From the NCBI GenBank assembly GCA_965224525.1, contig OZ245050.1, positions 3,038,001 through 3,102,000 on the forward strand: a stretch of DNA of 64,000 nt. Reading direction: 5' to 3'. Shown here in pieces: positions 35,617-44,900 of the stretch. A program made the translations under genes and the position numbers. Each line of letters begins with the position of its first letter. Position 1 is the stretch's first letter. Source of the stretch: Granulosicoccus sp036478565 (lineage in GTDB: Bacteria > Pseudomonadota > Gammaproteobacteria > Granulosicoccales > Granulosicoccaceae). A model generated the notes under the pieces. The model saw nothing but the letters and a program-made list of their open reading frames with translations, was not told where the DNA came from and searched no databases.

Positions 35617-36078
35617 ATGTCGACGTCACCCCACCCAACCATTCGACCCGGCCCCATACTCACATGCGTTCTTGGCATAACGCTGGCAGCACTGTTGGTG
35701 CAAAATAGTCGCGCTGAAACAGGGTCCGACGTTGCCCCATCCACAATAACAACCAACGTCATTGAACTGCGCACACACCCGCTGGCCTGTGTCGCTTTAC
35801 ACAAAGGGCAAGTGTGCTACCAAACACTGACTATCAGTTGGCCCTTTCTTGAGGGGAACAGCTATTGCCTGCACAGCAACTTGCACAAAACACCACTGGT
35901 TTGTTGGAAAAATAATATGCGCAACAGCTATTCTCATGACTACGCCTCAGCCACCAGTGAAACCTTTTATCTGCGGCGCGAAGAAAGTGAAATGTCAAAT
36001 CTGGCCGAAGTGACTATCAGTACGTCCTGGGTTTATCGCACCAACCGCCGCAGTTCGAGTGGTTGGCGCCTGTTCTAA
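35617..36078 (+). CDS. DUF3019 family exported protein
   Basis: 153 residues with an N-terminal hydrophobic signal (about 13-34). The body has the DUF3019 pattern: PLACVALHKGQVCYQTLTIS, GNSYCLHSNLH, PLVCWKNN, LAEVTISTSWVYRT and the end RRSSSGWRLF. Four cysteines (in PLAC, QVC, YC and VC) probably form two disulfides in the periplasm. The function is unknown for the family. The fixed company of MipA, this protein, an OmpR-type regulator and a kinase suggests an envelope sensing role, which is inference. Confidence 0.85.
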   Translation: MSTSPHPTIRPGPILTCVLGITLAALLVQNSRAETGSDVAPSTITTNVIELRTHPLACVALHKGQVCYQTLTISWPFLEGNSYCLHSNLHKTPLVCWKNNMRNSYSHDYASATSETFYLRREESEMSNLAEVTISTSWVYRTNRRSSSGWRLF

Positions 36079-36350
36079 CAACAATGATAGTCACACCAGT
36101 AACACCAAGCCGGATTATTCACATTCCATGAATTACCCTGGCTACTCGATACGCATCGCGCGGTCGAGCGCTGCATCAGCCTCCAGCTCATTGTGGCTCA
36201 GGTTGAAGGTTTTCGCAAATACGTCCGGCGGCGCACCGATTGCCTCAGAACTTGACCCCGTTGCTATCTGCGAGTTTGTGTAATGCGCGGAAAGGCAGGT
36301 TACACATCGTTACCAATGCTAGCTCAATGCACGATGTACACTTCCCAACT

Positions 36351-37055
36351 ATGCAAGAATCCATTACACAGTCACAGCACATCATGGTTGTTGAGGACGA
36401 CGCTTCTCTCGCTCGCTGGATTGCAGACTATCTGAGTTCGCACGGCTACCTGGTAAGCGTTGCCTCGCGTGGAGATGACGCGATAAGGCTGATCGAGAGC
36501 GACTTGCCGGATCTGGTTGTGCTCGATCTGAACCTGCCCGTGTTAGACGGCTTGGAAGTTTGCAGGCGCGCACGCAAATTTTTTAACGGACCAATTCTAA
36601 TGCTGACGGCAAGAGATGCCGAAGCTGACGAGATTCTTGGGTTGAACACCGGCGCTGATGATTATCTGGGCAAGCCTGTCAAACCTCATATCCTGCTGGC
36701 ACGTGTTCGAGCCCTGTTGCGACGAGGCCAGGGTGATACTACCTCGAAGATCATCACAATCGGATCGCTGCAACTGGATCCCGATTCACGTACTGTGACG
36801 CTGACAGGAAAAACCGTTGCAGTATCCACTCACGAATTTGATGTCTTGTTACTACTCGCCAATCACGTTGGCAAGCCTCTGAGCCGGGAAAAACTGATCG
36901 GTGATATCCGAGGCATCGAATACGACGGCTTTGATCGATCAGTCGATGTTTGCATTTCACGCCTACGACGAAAACTGGGCGATGATGCACAAGTACCGCG
37001 GCGTATCAAAACACTTCGAGGTACCGGCTACCTGCTCGCGGCTGACGCCTGGTAG
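36351..37055 (+). CDS. OmpR-family response regulator
   Basis: 234 residues from the ATG at 36351; other in-frame starts at 36240, 36327 and 36384 are possible, and none has a strong ribosome-binding site. The receiver domain has the acidic pair near 16-17 (MVVEDDASL), phospho-acceptor Asp59 in VVLDLNLPVLDG, Thr in MLTARDAEAD and Lys in LGKPVKP. The winged-helix DNA-binding domain starts about residue 135 with TIGSLQLDPDSRTVTLTGKT and includes RSVDVCISRLRRKLGDD. Resembles RstA/ParR. The 272-base gap upstream holds no supported gene. Confidence 0.92.
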   Translation: MQESITQSQHIMVVEDDASLARWIADYLSSHGYLVSVASRGDDAIRLIESDLPDLVVLDLNLPVLDGLEVCRRARKFFNGPILMLTARDAEADEILGLNTGADDYLGKPVKPHILLARVRALLRRGQGDTTSKIITIGSLQLDPDSRTVTLTGKTVAVSTHEFDVLLLLANHVGKPLSREKLIGDIRGIEYDGFDRSVDVCISRLRRKLGDDAQVPRRIKTLRGTGYLLAADAW

Positions 37056-37074
37056 AGCGATATATACTGCCACC

Positions 37075-38358
37075 ATGCGTCGCTTGAGTCTTTCCCTGCT
37101 GTTGCTTGTAGTCATCGCTGTCATTGGCGTGGGATGGGCAATTGATCAGCTGTTCGCACGTTTCGACCCCTCCGAAAATAACAATCTGGCTTTAGCACGT
37201 CAGCTTGGTAACGCACTCGCAATGACTGTTGAGGGTAGCAGTGATACCGCCGCAATCACTGATCGCTGGCATGCAGTTACCGCAGGCAATCTGCAACTGA
37301 TCAGTCGCAGCGAACTACCCCTGCCCGAAGAACTACAACTCATGCTCGACAGCGGCAAGCCCATAACGCTTGAATCAACCCAAGGCGTAACTCTCTACTT
37401 TGCAGTGCCGCAGACTGGTCAGGTCTTGTTATTGGCAGTACCAAATTTGAATGCAGGAGCAACACGCATGCGGCTGCTGTTTACCGTGTTGTTTTACACT
37501 GCGATAATGCTGCTGATGCTGCTGTGGCTCTATCCACTGATAGCTCGCTTGCAACGCCTTGCCGCAACAGCCAAAGCATTTGGTGAAGGGGAACTGCATC
37601 AACGCATTCCCACACACAGACATAGCAACCTGTACGACATAGAAACCGAATTCAACCATATGGCTCGCCGTATAGAGGGCCTTGTTGAAGACAACAAACT
37701 GTTAAGCAGTGCCGTTTCACACGATTTGCGTACGCCACTGGCACGTTTGAGATTTGGCATAGACGCCTTGAGTGAAACTAAAAATACTGCCGTTCAAACC
37801 GACTACCTGGAACGTATCAGCGCAGATCTGACCGAGATGGAGCACCTGGTTGAAGTCTTGTTGGAATTTGCCCGACTGGATCAGCAATTGCAGGACCTGC
37901 CGCTGGCAAAAGCGGATTTACAACCCCTGGTTGAACGCGCAGTCACTGTTTGCGAGGGTGCTTGCAATCATTCCGTACGCTGGCAATCAGACAACAAAAC
38001 ACTGAACATACTGGCACATGAACGATACACCAGCATGTTGATCAACAACATTTTGCAAAACGCCATTCAGCACGCACACAGTTCGATTCGGGTAACTACC
38101 ACAGAGACAAACGATCGAATTATTCTGGAAATCGAGGACGATGGCAAAGGTATCGCCGAGGCCGACCGCTCCAGCATACTGAAGCCTTTTGTACGTGGAA
38201 AGACCAGCACTGACCAGCAACAGTCGTCACAACGACGATACGGACTGGGTCTGGCCATTGTCAGCCGAATCGCAGAATGGCATGGGGCAGAATTGGTTAT
38301 TGGCGAAAGTAAGCAGCTCGGCGGTGCCAAAATTGGAGTAGGATTCAGGAAGTCATGA
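37075..38358 (+). CDS. Sensor histidine kinase, RstB/ParS-like
   Basis: 427 residues from the ATG at 37075, 19 bases after the regulator; the frame is open upstream but overlaps that gene. Two membrane helices (about 5-24 and 132-155) flank a small periplasmic sensor of about 105 residues. Then HAMP, the dimerisation domain with phospho-acceptor His in SAVSHDLRTPLARLRFGID, and the ATPase with N box NNILQNAIQHA, EDDGKGI and GLGLAIVSRI. It probably senses an envelope signal and controls the MipA/DUF3019 genes. Confidence 0.93.
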   Translation: MRRLSLSLLLLVVIAVIGVGWAIDQLFARFDPSENNNLALARQLGNALAMTVEGSSDTAAITDRWHAVTAGNLQLISRSELPLPEELQLMLDSGKPITLESTQGVTLYFAVPQTGQVLLLAVPNLNAGATRMRLLFTVLFYTAIMLLMLLWLYPLIARLQRLAATAKAFGEGELHQRIPTHRHSNLYDIETEFNHMARRIEGLVEDNKLLSSAVSHDLRTPLARLRFGIDALSETKNTAVQTDYLERISADLTEMEHLVEVLLEFARLDQQLQDLPLAKADLQPLVERAVTVCEGACNHSVRWQSDNKTLNILAHERYTSMLINNILQNAIQHAHSSIRVTTTETNDRIILEIEDDGKGIAEADRSSILKPFVRGKTSTDQQQSSQRRYGLGLAIVSRIAEWHGAELVIGESKQLGGAKIGVGFRKS

Positions 38359-38374
38359 CTTTGAGAAATTACTG

Positions 38375-38641
38375 ATGGCTGGCGGTTGGTCCAAAGATGG
38401 TGCGGTGCAAGACCAGATCGATGCAAGCGTTCAGGACGCGGTGGCATCAGCTCGCAGTCAAATGCCCAAGGGCCTGAGTGCTACAGCTTGCGAAGAATGT
38501 GATAACCCGATCCCGGAAGCACGCCGACAAGCCGTACCTGGCATACAACTGTGCGTAAACTGCCAGGAAGAGCATGATGCAGCGCGAATTAAAAACACCG
38601 GTTTTAACCGACGCGGCAGTAAAGACAGTCAGTTACGCTAA
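38375..38641 (+). CDS. DksA/TraR-type C4 zinc-finger protein
   Basis: 88 residues with the zinc finger ACEECDNPIPEARRQAVPGI followed by QLCVNCQE, the YbiI/TraR arrangement CxxC-N17-CxxC. The long coiled-coil of DksA is missing, so action through the RNA polymerase secondary channel like TraR is possible but not shown. It begins 16 bases after the kinase and may be co-transcribed. Convergent with the xylanase-like gene. Confidence 0.85.
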   Translation: MAGGWSKDGAVQDQIDASVQDAVASARSQMPKGLSATACEECDNPIPEARRQAVPGIQLCVNCQEEHDAARIKNTGFNRRGSKDSQLR

Positions 38642-38674
38642 CCAACTACTATCTTGTTAAGAACGTCCTAGGGG

Positions 38675-39730
38675 CTATCGACCCAAATAGCAATCCAGCC
38701 AGTCCAGAGATGGCCGAGAGCTGCCATCTTCTCTCATCAGATGCGCATAGCGCTGCCAATGCTGGCCTTCACGCCAACCCCAGAAGGTGATACCGGCTAC
38801 TGCGGGATGCTCATAGAGCAGCGGGAACACATCACGATAGACGGCGGCTTGAGCCAGGTCATCCTGCATGCTCACGTCCAGCTCGGATACGTAAACGGGC
38901 AACCCGGTATTTGCCAGTCGATCAAGATTTGCTTTTATGACGCGCAAATCCTTTCCCTGTAAAAAATGTCCCTGCACACCAATACCATCAATCAAGTCTC
39001 GTTGTATTAGCAGGTCTATTATTTCCAGATAATCACCGGTAGCTTCATCGAATGCCAGGATATTGAAATCATTTAGCAGCAGCTCGCTATTCGGAAAATG
39101 CACCCGCGCTAGCTCGTATAGCGAAATAACCCAGTCCCAACCCGTCTCACCTGCTCCTCCAAATACTCCGGAAAAACGCGGTGGCGAGTGCAGCGGTTCA
39201 TTGACTACATCGATCTGGCCAATTTCAGAATAACGCGTCCCCACTGCACTGAACCACAATGAAACTGCTATGCGTTGTTGCTCCTCATCAAGCTCTTTTA
39301 CCCAAGCCGGTATCGACGAACCCCAAACCAGCGTGTGATATTTCCAGGGAATACTGTTAACACGCGAATAATCATAGCCTGCATCCAGTGACTCCCAAAT
39401 CTGCGTTCCTCTAACAGGCTCGATATTGGCCCACTTACCTGCATATTCCGGCGTCAGCTGATTCCAGCGGTCTGTAAAACCTTCATCCGTCGCTGTTTCC
39501 GGTCGCCAAATATTGCCTACATAGGGTTTCAATGCGTTGTCTGCCAGATTTACAGGAACACATTGAGAAAGCGTATTAAAAGGCAAGGCCCCTGCTTGAA
39601 ATTCAGGGCCTAGCAAACCGTCATCATCTGAGTCGGTAGTATTACAGGCCAGCGCAGCCCCAAGAAGCATCAGTGCCACCAGTCGCTTGACTACATCGCT
39701 ACATTTTTGGGTAACTCGCTCTGACCGCAT
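38675..39730 (-). CDS. GH10 endo-1,4-beta-xylanase-like lipoprotein
   Basis: 351 residues. The N-terminus has a lipoprotein-type signal ending in AALAC (Cys29), followed by an acidic linker TTDSDDDG. The GH10 catalytic domain has NQLTPEYAGKWANIEP, HTLVWGSSIPAWV, the acid/base Glu178 in DVVNEPL, the nucleophile Glu283 in VYVSELDVS and GITFWGWREG near the end. It likely cleaves xylan or a related beta-1,4-glycan at the cell surface. An in-frame ATG at 39751 is an alternative start. It stands alone, without other xylan genes in the window. Confidence 0.88.
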   Translation of the reverse strand: MRSERVTQKCSDVVKRLVALMLLGAALACNTTDSDDDGLLGPEFQAGALPFNTLSQCVPVNLADNALKPYVGNIWRPETATDEGFTDRWNQLTPEYAGKWANIEPVRGTQIWESLDAGYDYSRVNSIPWKYHTLVWGSSIPAWVKELDEEQQRIAVSLWFSAVGTRYSEIGQIDVVNEPLHSPPRFSGVFGGAGETGWDWVISLYELARVHFPNSELLLNDFNILAFDEATGDYLEIIDLLIQRDLIDGIGVQGHFLQGKDLRVIKANLDRLANTGLPVYVSELDVSMQDDLAQAAVYRDVFPLLYEHPAVAGITFWGWREGQHWQRYAHLMREDGSSRPSLDWLDCYLGR

Positions 39731-40128
39731 CTCATACTCTACTTGTTGCATTTACTATTCACCAAACTCCAGATCAACACACCTTAATTGTTGTTGCGAA
39801 TGCTCAGCAATCGCCCATCAACAGAATCAATTCATGCAAGGTTTTAGTGGGCTCATGTTTTGATGGCAGGAAGTTGTAACAAAATTTAGTATATGGATTC
39901 ACATTTACGCTGTTTCACAATCCCCACAGCGCAAGTCAGGCACTCCGAGACAGTATTCTGACGAACCATTTTATATATGACATTGTTTTGTCGCCAACAA
40001 CGACTAAGATCATTGAATTGCTTGACAAAGCAAGTTTATCAATAGATCGTTATCGACCCACTGTACTTGATCACAGCCAGGTTAATTGGAACAGTGGCTC
40101 CTTCCCAACAGCAACAAGAGGATGTGCA
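39731..40128. other. Gene-free stretch between the GH10 gene and aqpZ
   Basis: A divergent intergenic region, AT-rich, with no supported gene. A TTGACA on the plus strand at 40022-40027 has no good -10 at the right distance. The promoters of both neighbours must be here. Confidence 0.5.
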
Positions 40129-41001
40129 ATGTACGGAAAAGCTCTCGTGGCCGAAGTATTCGGCACTTTTTGGTTAGTACTAGGCGGATGTGGTGCGGCC
40201 GTTCTCGCCGCTGATTTCGGTACCGGCGGTAACGGGACCAGCCTTGGATTGGGATTCGTCGGTGTCAGTCTTGCGTTTGGTCTGACAGTACTGACTGGTG
40301 CTTACGCTGTTGGCCACGTCTCAGGCGGCCATTTCAATCCTGCGGTCACTATCGGGCTGGTATTTGGAGGTCGTTTTTCGGCAGTCAAAGCGCCTGGTTA
40401 TATCATTGCCCAGGTTATTGGTGGTCTGCTCGGCGCATACGCGATCTACACTATAGCTTCAGGCCGACCTGACTTCGCCATTACACCGGGCGCAGGGACT
40501 TTTGCCACCAACGGTTTTGGCGCAGAAGGTTCACCCGGTGGATTCAGCTTCCAGGCAGCGCTTGTTATCGAAGTCATCATGACAGCAGTATTTCTTGTTG
40601 TCATCATGGGTGCAACTGCAAAACGCGCATCAGCCGCCATGGGAGGTCTGGCAATCGGGTTGGGCCTGACGCTCATTCATCTGATCAGCATTCCGGTAAC
40701 CAATACCAGCGTCAATCCCGCACGTTCAACTTCACAGGCTGTTATTGCCAAAGTGTTCGGAGAGGGTGTGACACTGCCAATGGAACAGCTCTGGCTTTTT
40801 TGGGCAGCACCTATAGCCGGTGCAATAATCGGTGCAATCATTTATCGTGTATTGATGGACTCCAATGAGGATGTGCATGAGTCGCATGCTGATCACGCCG
40901 AAGCGGTAACTGTCGCCAGCCGTGGCGCTATGAACGATGTGCAACGTACCCGCATCATGCAGGCTGAACGAGATGCAGCTGCACGACGCACTCCAAGCTA
41001 G
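40129..41001 (+). CDS. aqpZ: Aquaporin Z, water channel
   Basis: 290 residues from the ATG at 40129, which has AAGAGGA six bases upstream; the frame is open from 39988 without support. Six membrane helices and two NPA loops at 70-72 and 196-198. The selectivity filter corresponds to AqpZ: Phe50, His184, Thr193 and Arg199, which predicts a water-selective pore rather than a glycerol facilitator. The C-terminal 45 residues are polar and charged, longer than in E. coli AqpZ (231 residues). A terminator follows. Confidence 0.96.
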   Translation: MYGKALVAEVFGTFWLVLGGCGAAVLAADFGTGGNGTSLGLGFVGVSLAFGLTVLTGAYAVGHVSGGHFNPAVTIGLVFGGRFSAVKAPGYIIAQVIGGLLGAYAIYTIASGRPDFAITPGAGTFATNGFGAEGSPGGFSFQAALVIEVIMTAVFLVVIMGATAKRASAAMGGLAIGLGLTLIHLISIPVTNTSVNPARSTSQAVIAKVFGEGVTLPMEQLWLFWAAPIAGAIIGAIIYRVLMDSNEDVHESHADHAEAVTVASRGAMNDVQRTRIMQAERDAAARRTPS

Positions 41002-41016
41002 TTGTAAATGACGGCA

Positions 41017-41046
41017 AGCCCCTGCACTCAGTGTCAGGGGCTTTCT
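41017..41046 (+). terminator. Rho-independent terminator after aqpZ
   Basis: AGCCCCTG (41017-41024) pairs with CAGGGGCT (41035-41042), with an inner CAC/GTG, followed by TTTCT. It lies 16 bases past the aqpZ stop. Confidence 0.85.
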
Positions 41047-41173
41047 ACTGGATCAATTACTCCACACCTGTTAGCTTTTGATGCAAACTAACAGCAGGTC
41101 GGCTGAAAGAAAGCGGTCACGTTTTGCAAGTGTTAACATTGCCCCGTGTTATTCATAGCCAGGGCCTATGTGT

Positions 41174-41575
41174 ATGTCTGACAGCAATTCAGTAACCGGC
41201 AGCTGTCTGTGTGGCCGCATCAAGCTGACAATAGATACGTTTGACCGTGGCGTGGTGTACTGCCACTGCACGCAGTGCCGAAAACAATCCGGACACTACT
41301 ACGCCGCAACCAATGCAAGCAACGACAAGCTGCATATCGAAGGCGCGGAATACATCACCTGGTATGCAGCTTCTGATTCCGCAAAACGCGGCTTCTGTAA
41401 ACACTGCGGCTCAGTGCTGCTCTGGAAACCAACCGACGGCAGCTATACAGCCGTAATGGCGGGTTGCCTGGATGCACCTACTGAGTTAGCCGAAGTCAGC
41501 CATATCTTCACTGCCGACAAAGGCGATTACTACACGCTGCAGGACGGACTGCCTCAATATGAGTGGTCAGACTGA
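41174..41575 (+). CDS. GFA-family zinc protein (CENP-V/GFA fold)
   Basis: 133 residues from the ATG at 41174; an ATG two codons earlier (41168) is too close to the AGGG ribosome-binding sequence. Zinc cysteines: GSCLCGRIKL, VYCHCTQCRKQSGHYYAA and GFCKHCGSVLLW. A paralogue of the protein at 22793-23212 but distant in sequence. The enzymatic role is unknown. Confidence 0.85.
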   Translation: MSDSNSVTGSCLCGRIKLTIDTFDRGVVYCHCTQCRKQSGHYYAATNASNDKLHIEGAEYITWYAASDSAKRGFCKHCGSVLLWKPTDGSYTAVMAGCLDAPTELAEVSHIFTADKGDYYTLQDGLPQYEWSD

Positions 41576-41919
41576 CCCTGTCCCGGTTTTTAAATGACAC
41601 GTCGTCTTAAGGCGAACTAAATTAACGTCACAACGGCTGCTCCATCGAAGAGGAGCCACTACCGACCTCCCGCTACTCGATTAGCGAGTTCAACCCTCTC
41701 GATTAATCTGATCTTGCATATGTACGCCTTTAGCCAGTGCCTCGTACAGCACGAGCTCCAAAATATGGAAGCGCTGTGTTAAAAATGTGCTGCGCACCTC
41801 CAATTGCATAGATTTGACAAGCGAAACAGATACAGCTGAAACGTAAACGCCCCCGACAAGCGGAGGCGTTTTTCAGTATAAAACCGTAGCTGATTCGCGG
41901 CCCGTCTTCACACAGACGA
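41576..41919. other. Gene-free stretch between a GFA gene and the rpoC end
   Basis: A convergent intergenic region. Apart from the hairpin at 41847-41875 and a short stem ACTCG/CGAGT near 41673-41690 nothing recognisable was found; no open frame here is supported. Confidence 0.5.
41847..41875. terminator. Bidirectional terminator at the rpoC end
   Basis: ACGCCCCCG (41847-41855) pairs with CGGAGGCGT (41861-41869), one mismatch on the plus strand that becomes a G-U pair in the leftward RNA, with a five-base loop. The plus side is followed by five to six T, the minus side by TTACGTTT. It lies about 45 bases past the rpoC stop and can end both convergent transcripts. Confidence 0.75.
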
Positions 41920-44900
41920 TCAGATTTTCCCGAGCAACCCTTTGTCAGCAGCCCCTGCAGCCGGTGGGATAGCAACATCGGTCGCCCCTTCCAGCAAGCT
42001 GGTTGGAATAACCGCATCTTCCGGTAAAATACCAGCCGCCAACGCCGACTCCTGTTCCAGCGTTTGCTCAAACGCCTCGTCAATATCCAACTTGATCTTG
42101 GATTTACGTTTACGACGCTCGTTGTGATAGGCCAGACCAGTTCCTGCTGGCACTAGTCGACCTACAATGACATTCTCCTTGAGACCACGCAGGTCGTCAC
42201 GCGCTCCACGTACTGCGGCATCGGTCAGTACCCGGGTTGTCTCCTGAAACGATGCGGCCGAAATAAAGGACTCGGTAACCAGCGAGGCTTTAGTGATACC
42301 CAGCAATAGATTGGTAAACTCGGCCGGAGCAGCATCGGGTTTCTCTGCCAGCAAGGCTTCGTTGACCTCCTTGACACGCAGGAAGTCCACCTGCTCTCCG
42401 CGTAACAACCGTGTATCGCCAGCTACCGATATTTCAACCTTGCGCAGCATTTGACGAATAATGACTTCAATGTGTTTGTCATTTATCTTTACACCCTGGA
42501 GTCGGTATACATCCTGAATTTCCTGCACCAGGTAGGCAGCCAGTGTCTCAACACCTCGAAGACGCAATATGTCCTGCGGGTTGGGCTCACCATCAGCAAT
42601 CATCTCGCCTTTTTCAACCGTCTCACCTTCGAACACATTGATATGACGCCATTTTGGAATCAACTCTTCATAGTGCTCCTGCTTTGGCCCTGTGATGACC
42701 AGACGTTGCTTACCCTTGGTCTCTTTACCAAAGCTGACCGTACCGCTGGTCTCCGCAAGAATTGCTGGCTCTTTAGGCTTTCGGGCCTCAAACAAATCGG
42801 CTACCCGCGGCAGACCACCCGTGATATCACGGGTTTTGGAGGACGCCTGCGGGATACGTGCAACAACATCACCGACAACCACTTCGTGACCATCCTGCAG
42901 ATTGATAATCGCACCAGGAGGCAGAAAATAATGCGCCGGGATCTTGGTACCAGCGTAGTTCAGATCTTCGCCGTCCTTGTCCACCAGCTTTACCATTGGA
43001 CGTAAGTCCTTGTTGCTACCACCTCGTTGTTTGTGGTCCGTTATGACAATGTCTGTCAAACCAGTGATATCGTCGGTTTCCGCCTTGACCGTTATACCCT
43101 CTACAAAATCTGAGAATTTGGCAAAACCTGCAACCTCAGTTATGACCGGGTGGGTGTGCGGATCCCAGGTAGCAAGCACAGTACCTGCATCAATAGCATC
43201 GCCATCGTTAATCGTGATCACTGCGCCATAAGGTACTTTGTATCGTTCACGCTCACGACCAGCTTCGTCAATCACACCAATCTCGGCAGATCGGGAAACA
43301 GCAACCAGCTTTCCATCCTTGTTAGTGATCGATTTCAGGTTTTCCAGACGTACGTTACCTTTTGACTTCGACTCCACACTGGAGGCCGCAGCCGATCGAC
43401 TGGCAGCACCACCGATATGGAAGGTACGCATGGTTAGCTGTGTTCCAGGCTCACCGATTGACTGAGCCGCCATGACTCCCACTGCCTCACCAATATTAAT
43501 GATGTGGCCGCGAGCCAGGTCGCGCCCGTAGCACTTTGAGCAAACACCATAATCTGCTTCACAAGTAATGGCCGATCGAACGAGGATTTCGTCGACGCCA
43601 GCTTCTTCAAGTGCATCTACGTCAGCTTCGTCCAGCAGTGTTCCGGCAACCATCAATACTTCTTTTTTCTTGCCACCAGGTTTCATGATGTCCTGCGCAA
43701 TAATTCGTCCCAACACTCGCTCACGCAGCGGCTCAACCACGTCACCGCCTTCAATGATCGGCTTCATGGTCAGACCGGCACTGGTACCGCAATCTGGATT
43801 GACAACAACCATATCCTGGGCAACATCGACCAGGCGGCGCGTCAGATAACCGGAGTTGGCCGTCTTCAGTGCTGTATCGGCCAGACCTTTACGTGCACCG
43901 TGTGTAGAGATGAAGTACTGGTTGACGTTCAGACCTTCGCGGAAGTTTGCGATGATCGGCGTTTCGATAATAGAGCCATCCGGCTTGGCCATCAAACCGC
44001 GCATACCAGCCAACTGTCTGATTTGTGCAGCCGAACCACGAGCACCGGAATCGGCCATCATGAATATGGAATTGAATGACTCCTGCTCAACCATCTCACC
44101 TTTGGCATTCTCAACCTGCTCAACACCCAGACTGCCCATCATTGACTTGGCAACCAAATCGTTGGCAGCGGACCAAATGTCTACCACCTTGTTGTAGCGC
44201 TCACCGTTGGTTACCAAACCTTGTGCATACTGATCCTGAATTTCGCGCACCTCCTTTTCAGCTGCACCAACCAGCTCCTTTTTGTTATCCGGTACGACCA
44301 TGTCCTCGATACCGATGGAAACACCAGCAAGCGTGGCAAAGCGAAAACCGAGATACATCAATTGATCGGCGAATATGACCGATTCCTTAAGGCCCAGTCT
44401 GCGGTAACAGATGTTGATCAAACGCGAGATATTTTTCTTTGTCAGATTACGATCGACGTTGGCAAACTCCATACCGTCAGGCAGAATTTCAGAGGCAATG
44501 GCACGGCCTACTGTTGTCTCTTTGCGTATCAGCTGCCTGACCCATTGACCAGATTCGTTTTCTACCGAATCCATGATTCGAACCGTTACCATGGCATGCA
44601 AGTCGGCCATGCCGTTTTCGTAGGCACGTTTGCACTCAGCTACATCACGGAATGCCATGCCTTCGCCTTTGGCATTGACACGTGTTCGTGTCATGTAATA
44701 CAGACCCAGAACGATATCCTGCGACGGCACGATGATTGGCTCACCATTTGCCGGTGACAGCACATTGTTGGTCGACATCATCAGCGCGCGTGCTTCCAGT
44801 TGCGCCTCTATGGACAGTGGTACATGCACCGCCATCTGGTCACCATCAAAATCGGCATTGAATGCGGCACAGACCAGCGGATGCAGTTGAATGGCCTTGC

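Noticed and set aside
36059..36283. 74-codon plus-strand frame between DUF3019 and the response regulator
   Set aside because: It overlaps the DUF3019 end, lacks a ribosome-binding site and any recognisable feature.
36901..37074. Longer start for the histidine kinase
   Set aside because: The extra 58 codons overlap the response regulator and have no signal or sensor character; the membrane helix begins right after the ATG at 37075.
40022..40027. Promoter for aqpZ from a TTGACA
   Set aside because: No acceptable -10 at 15-18 bases; left as an isolated box.
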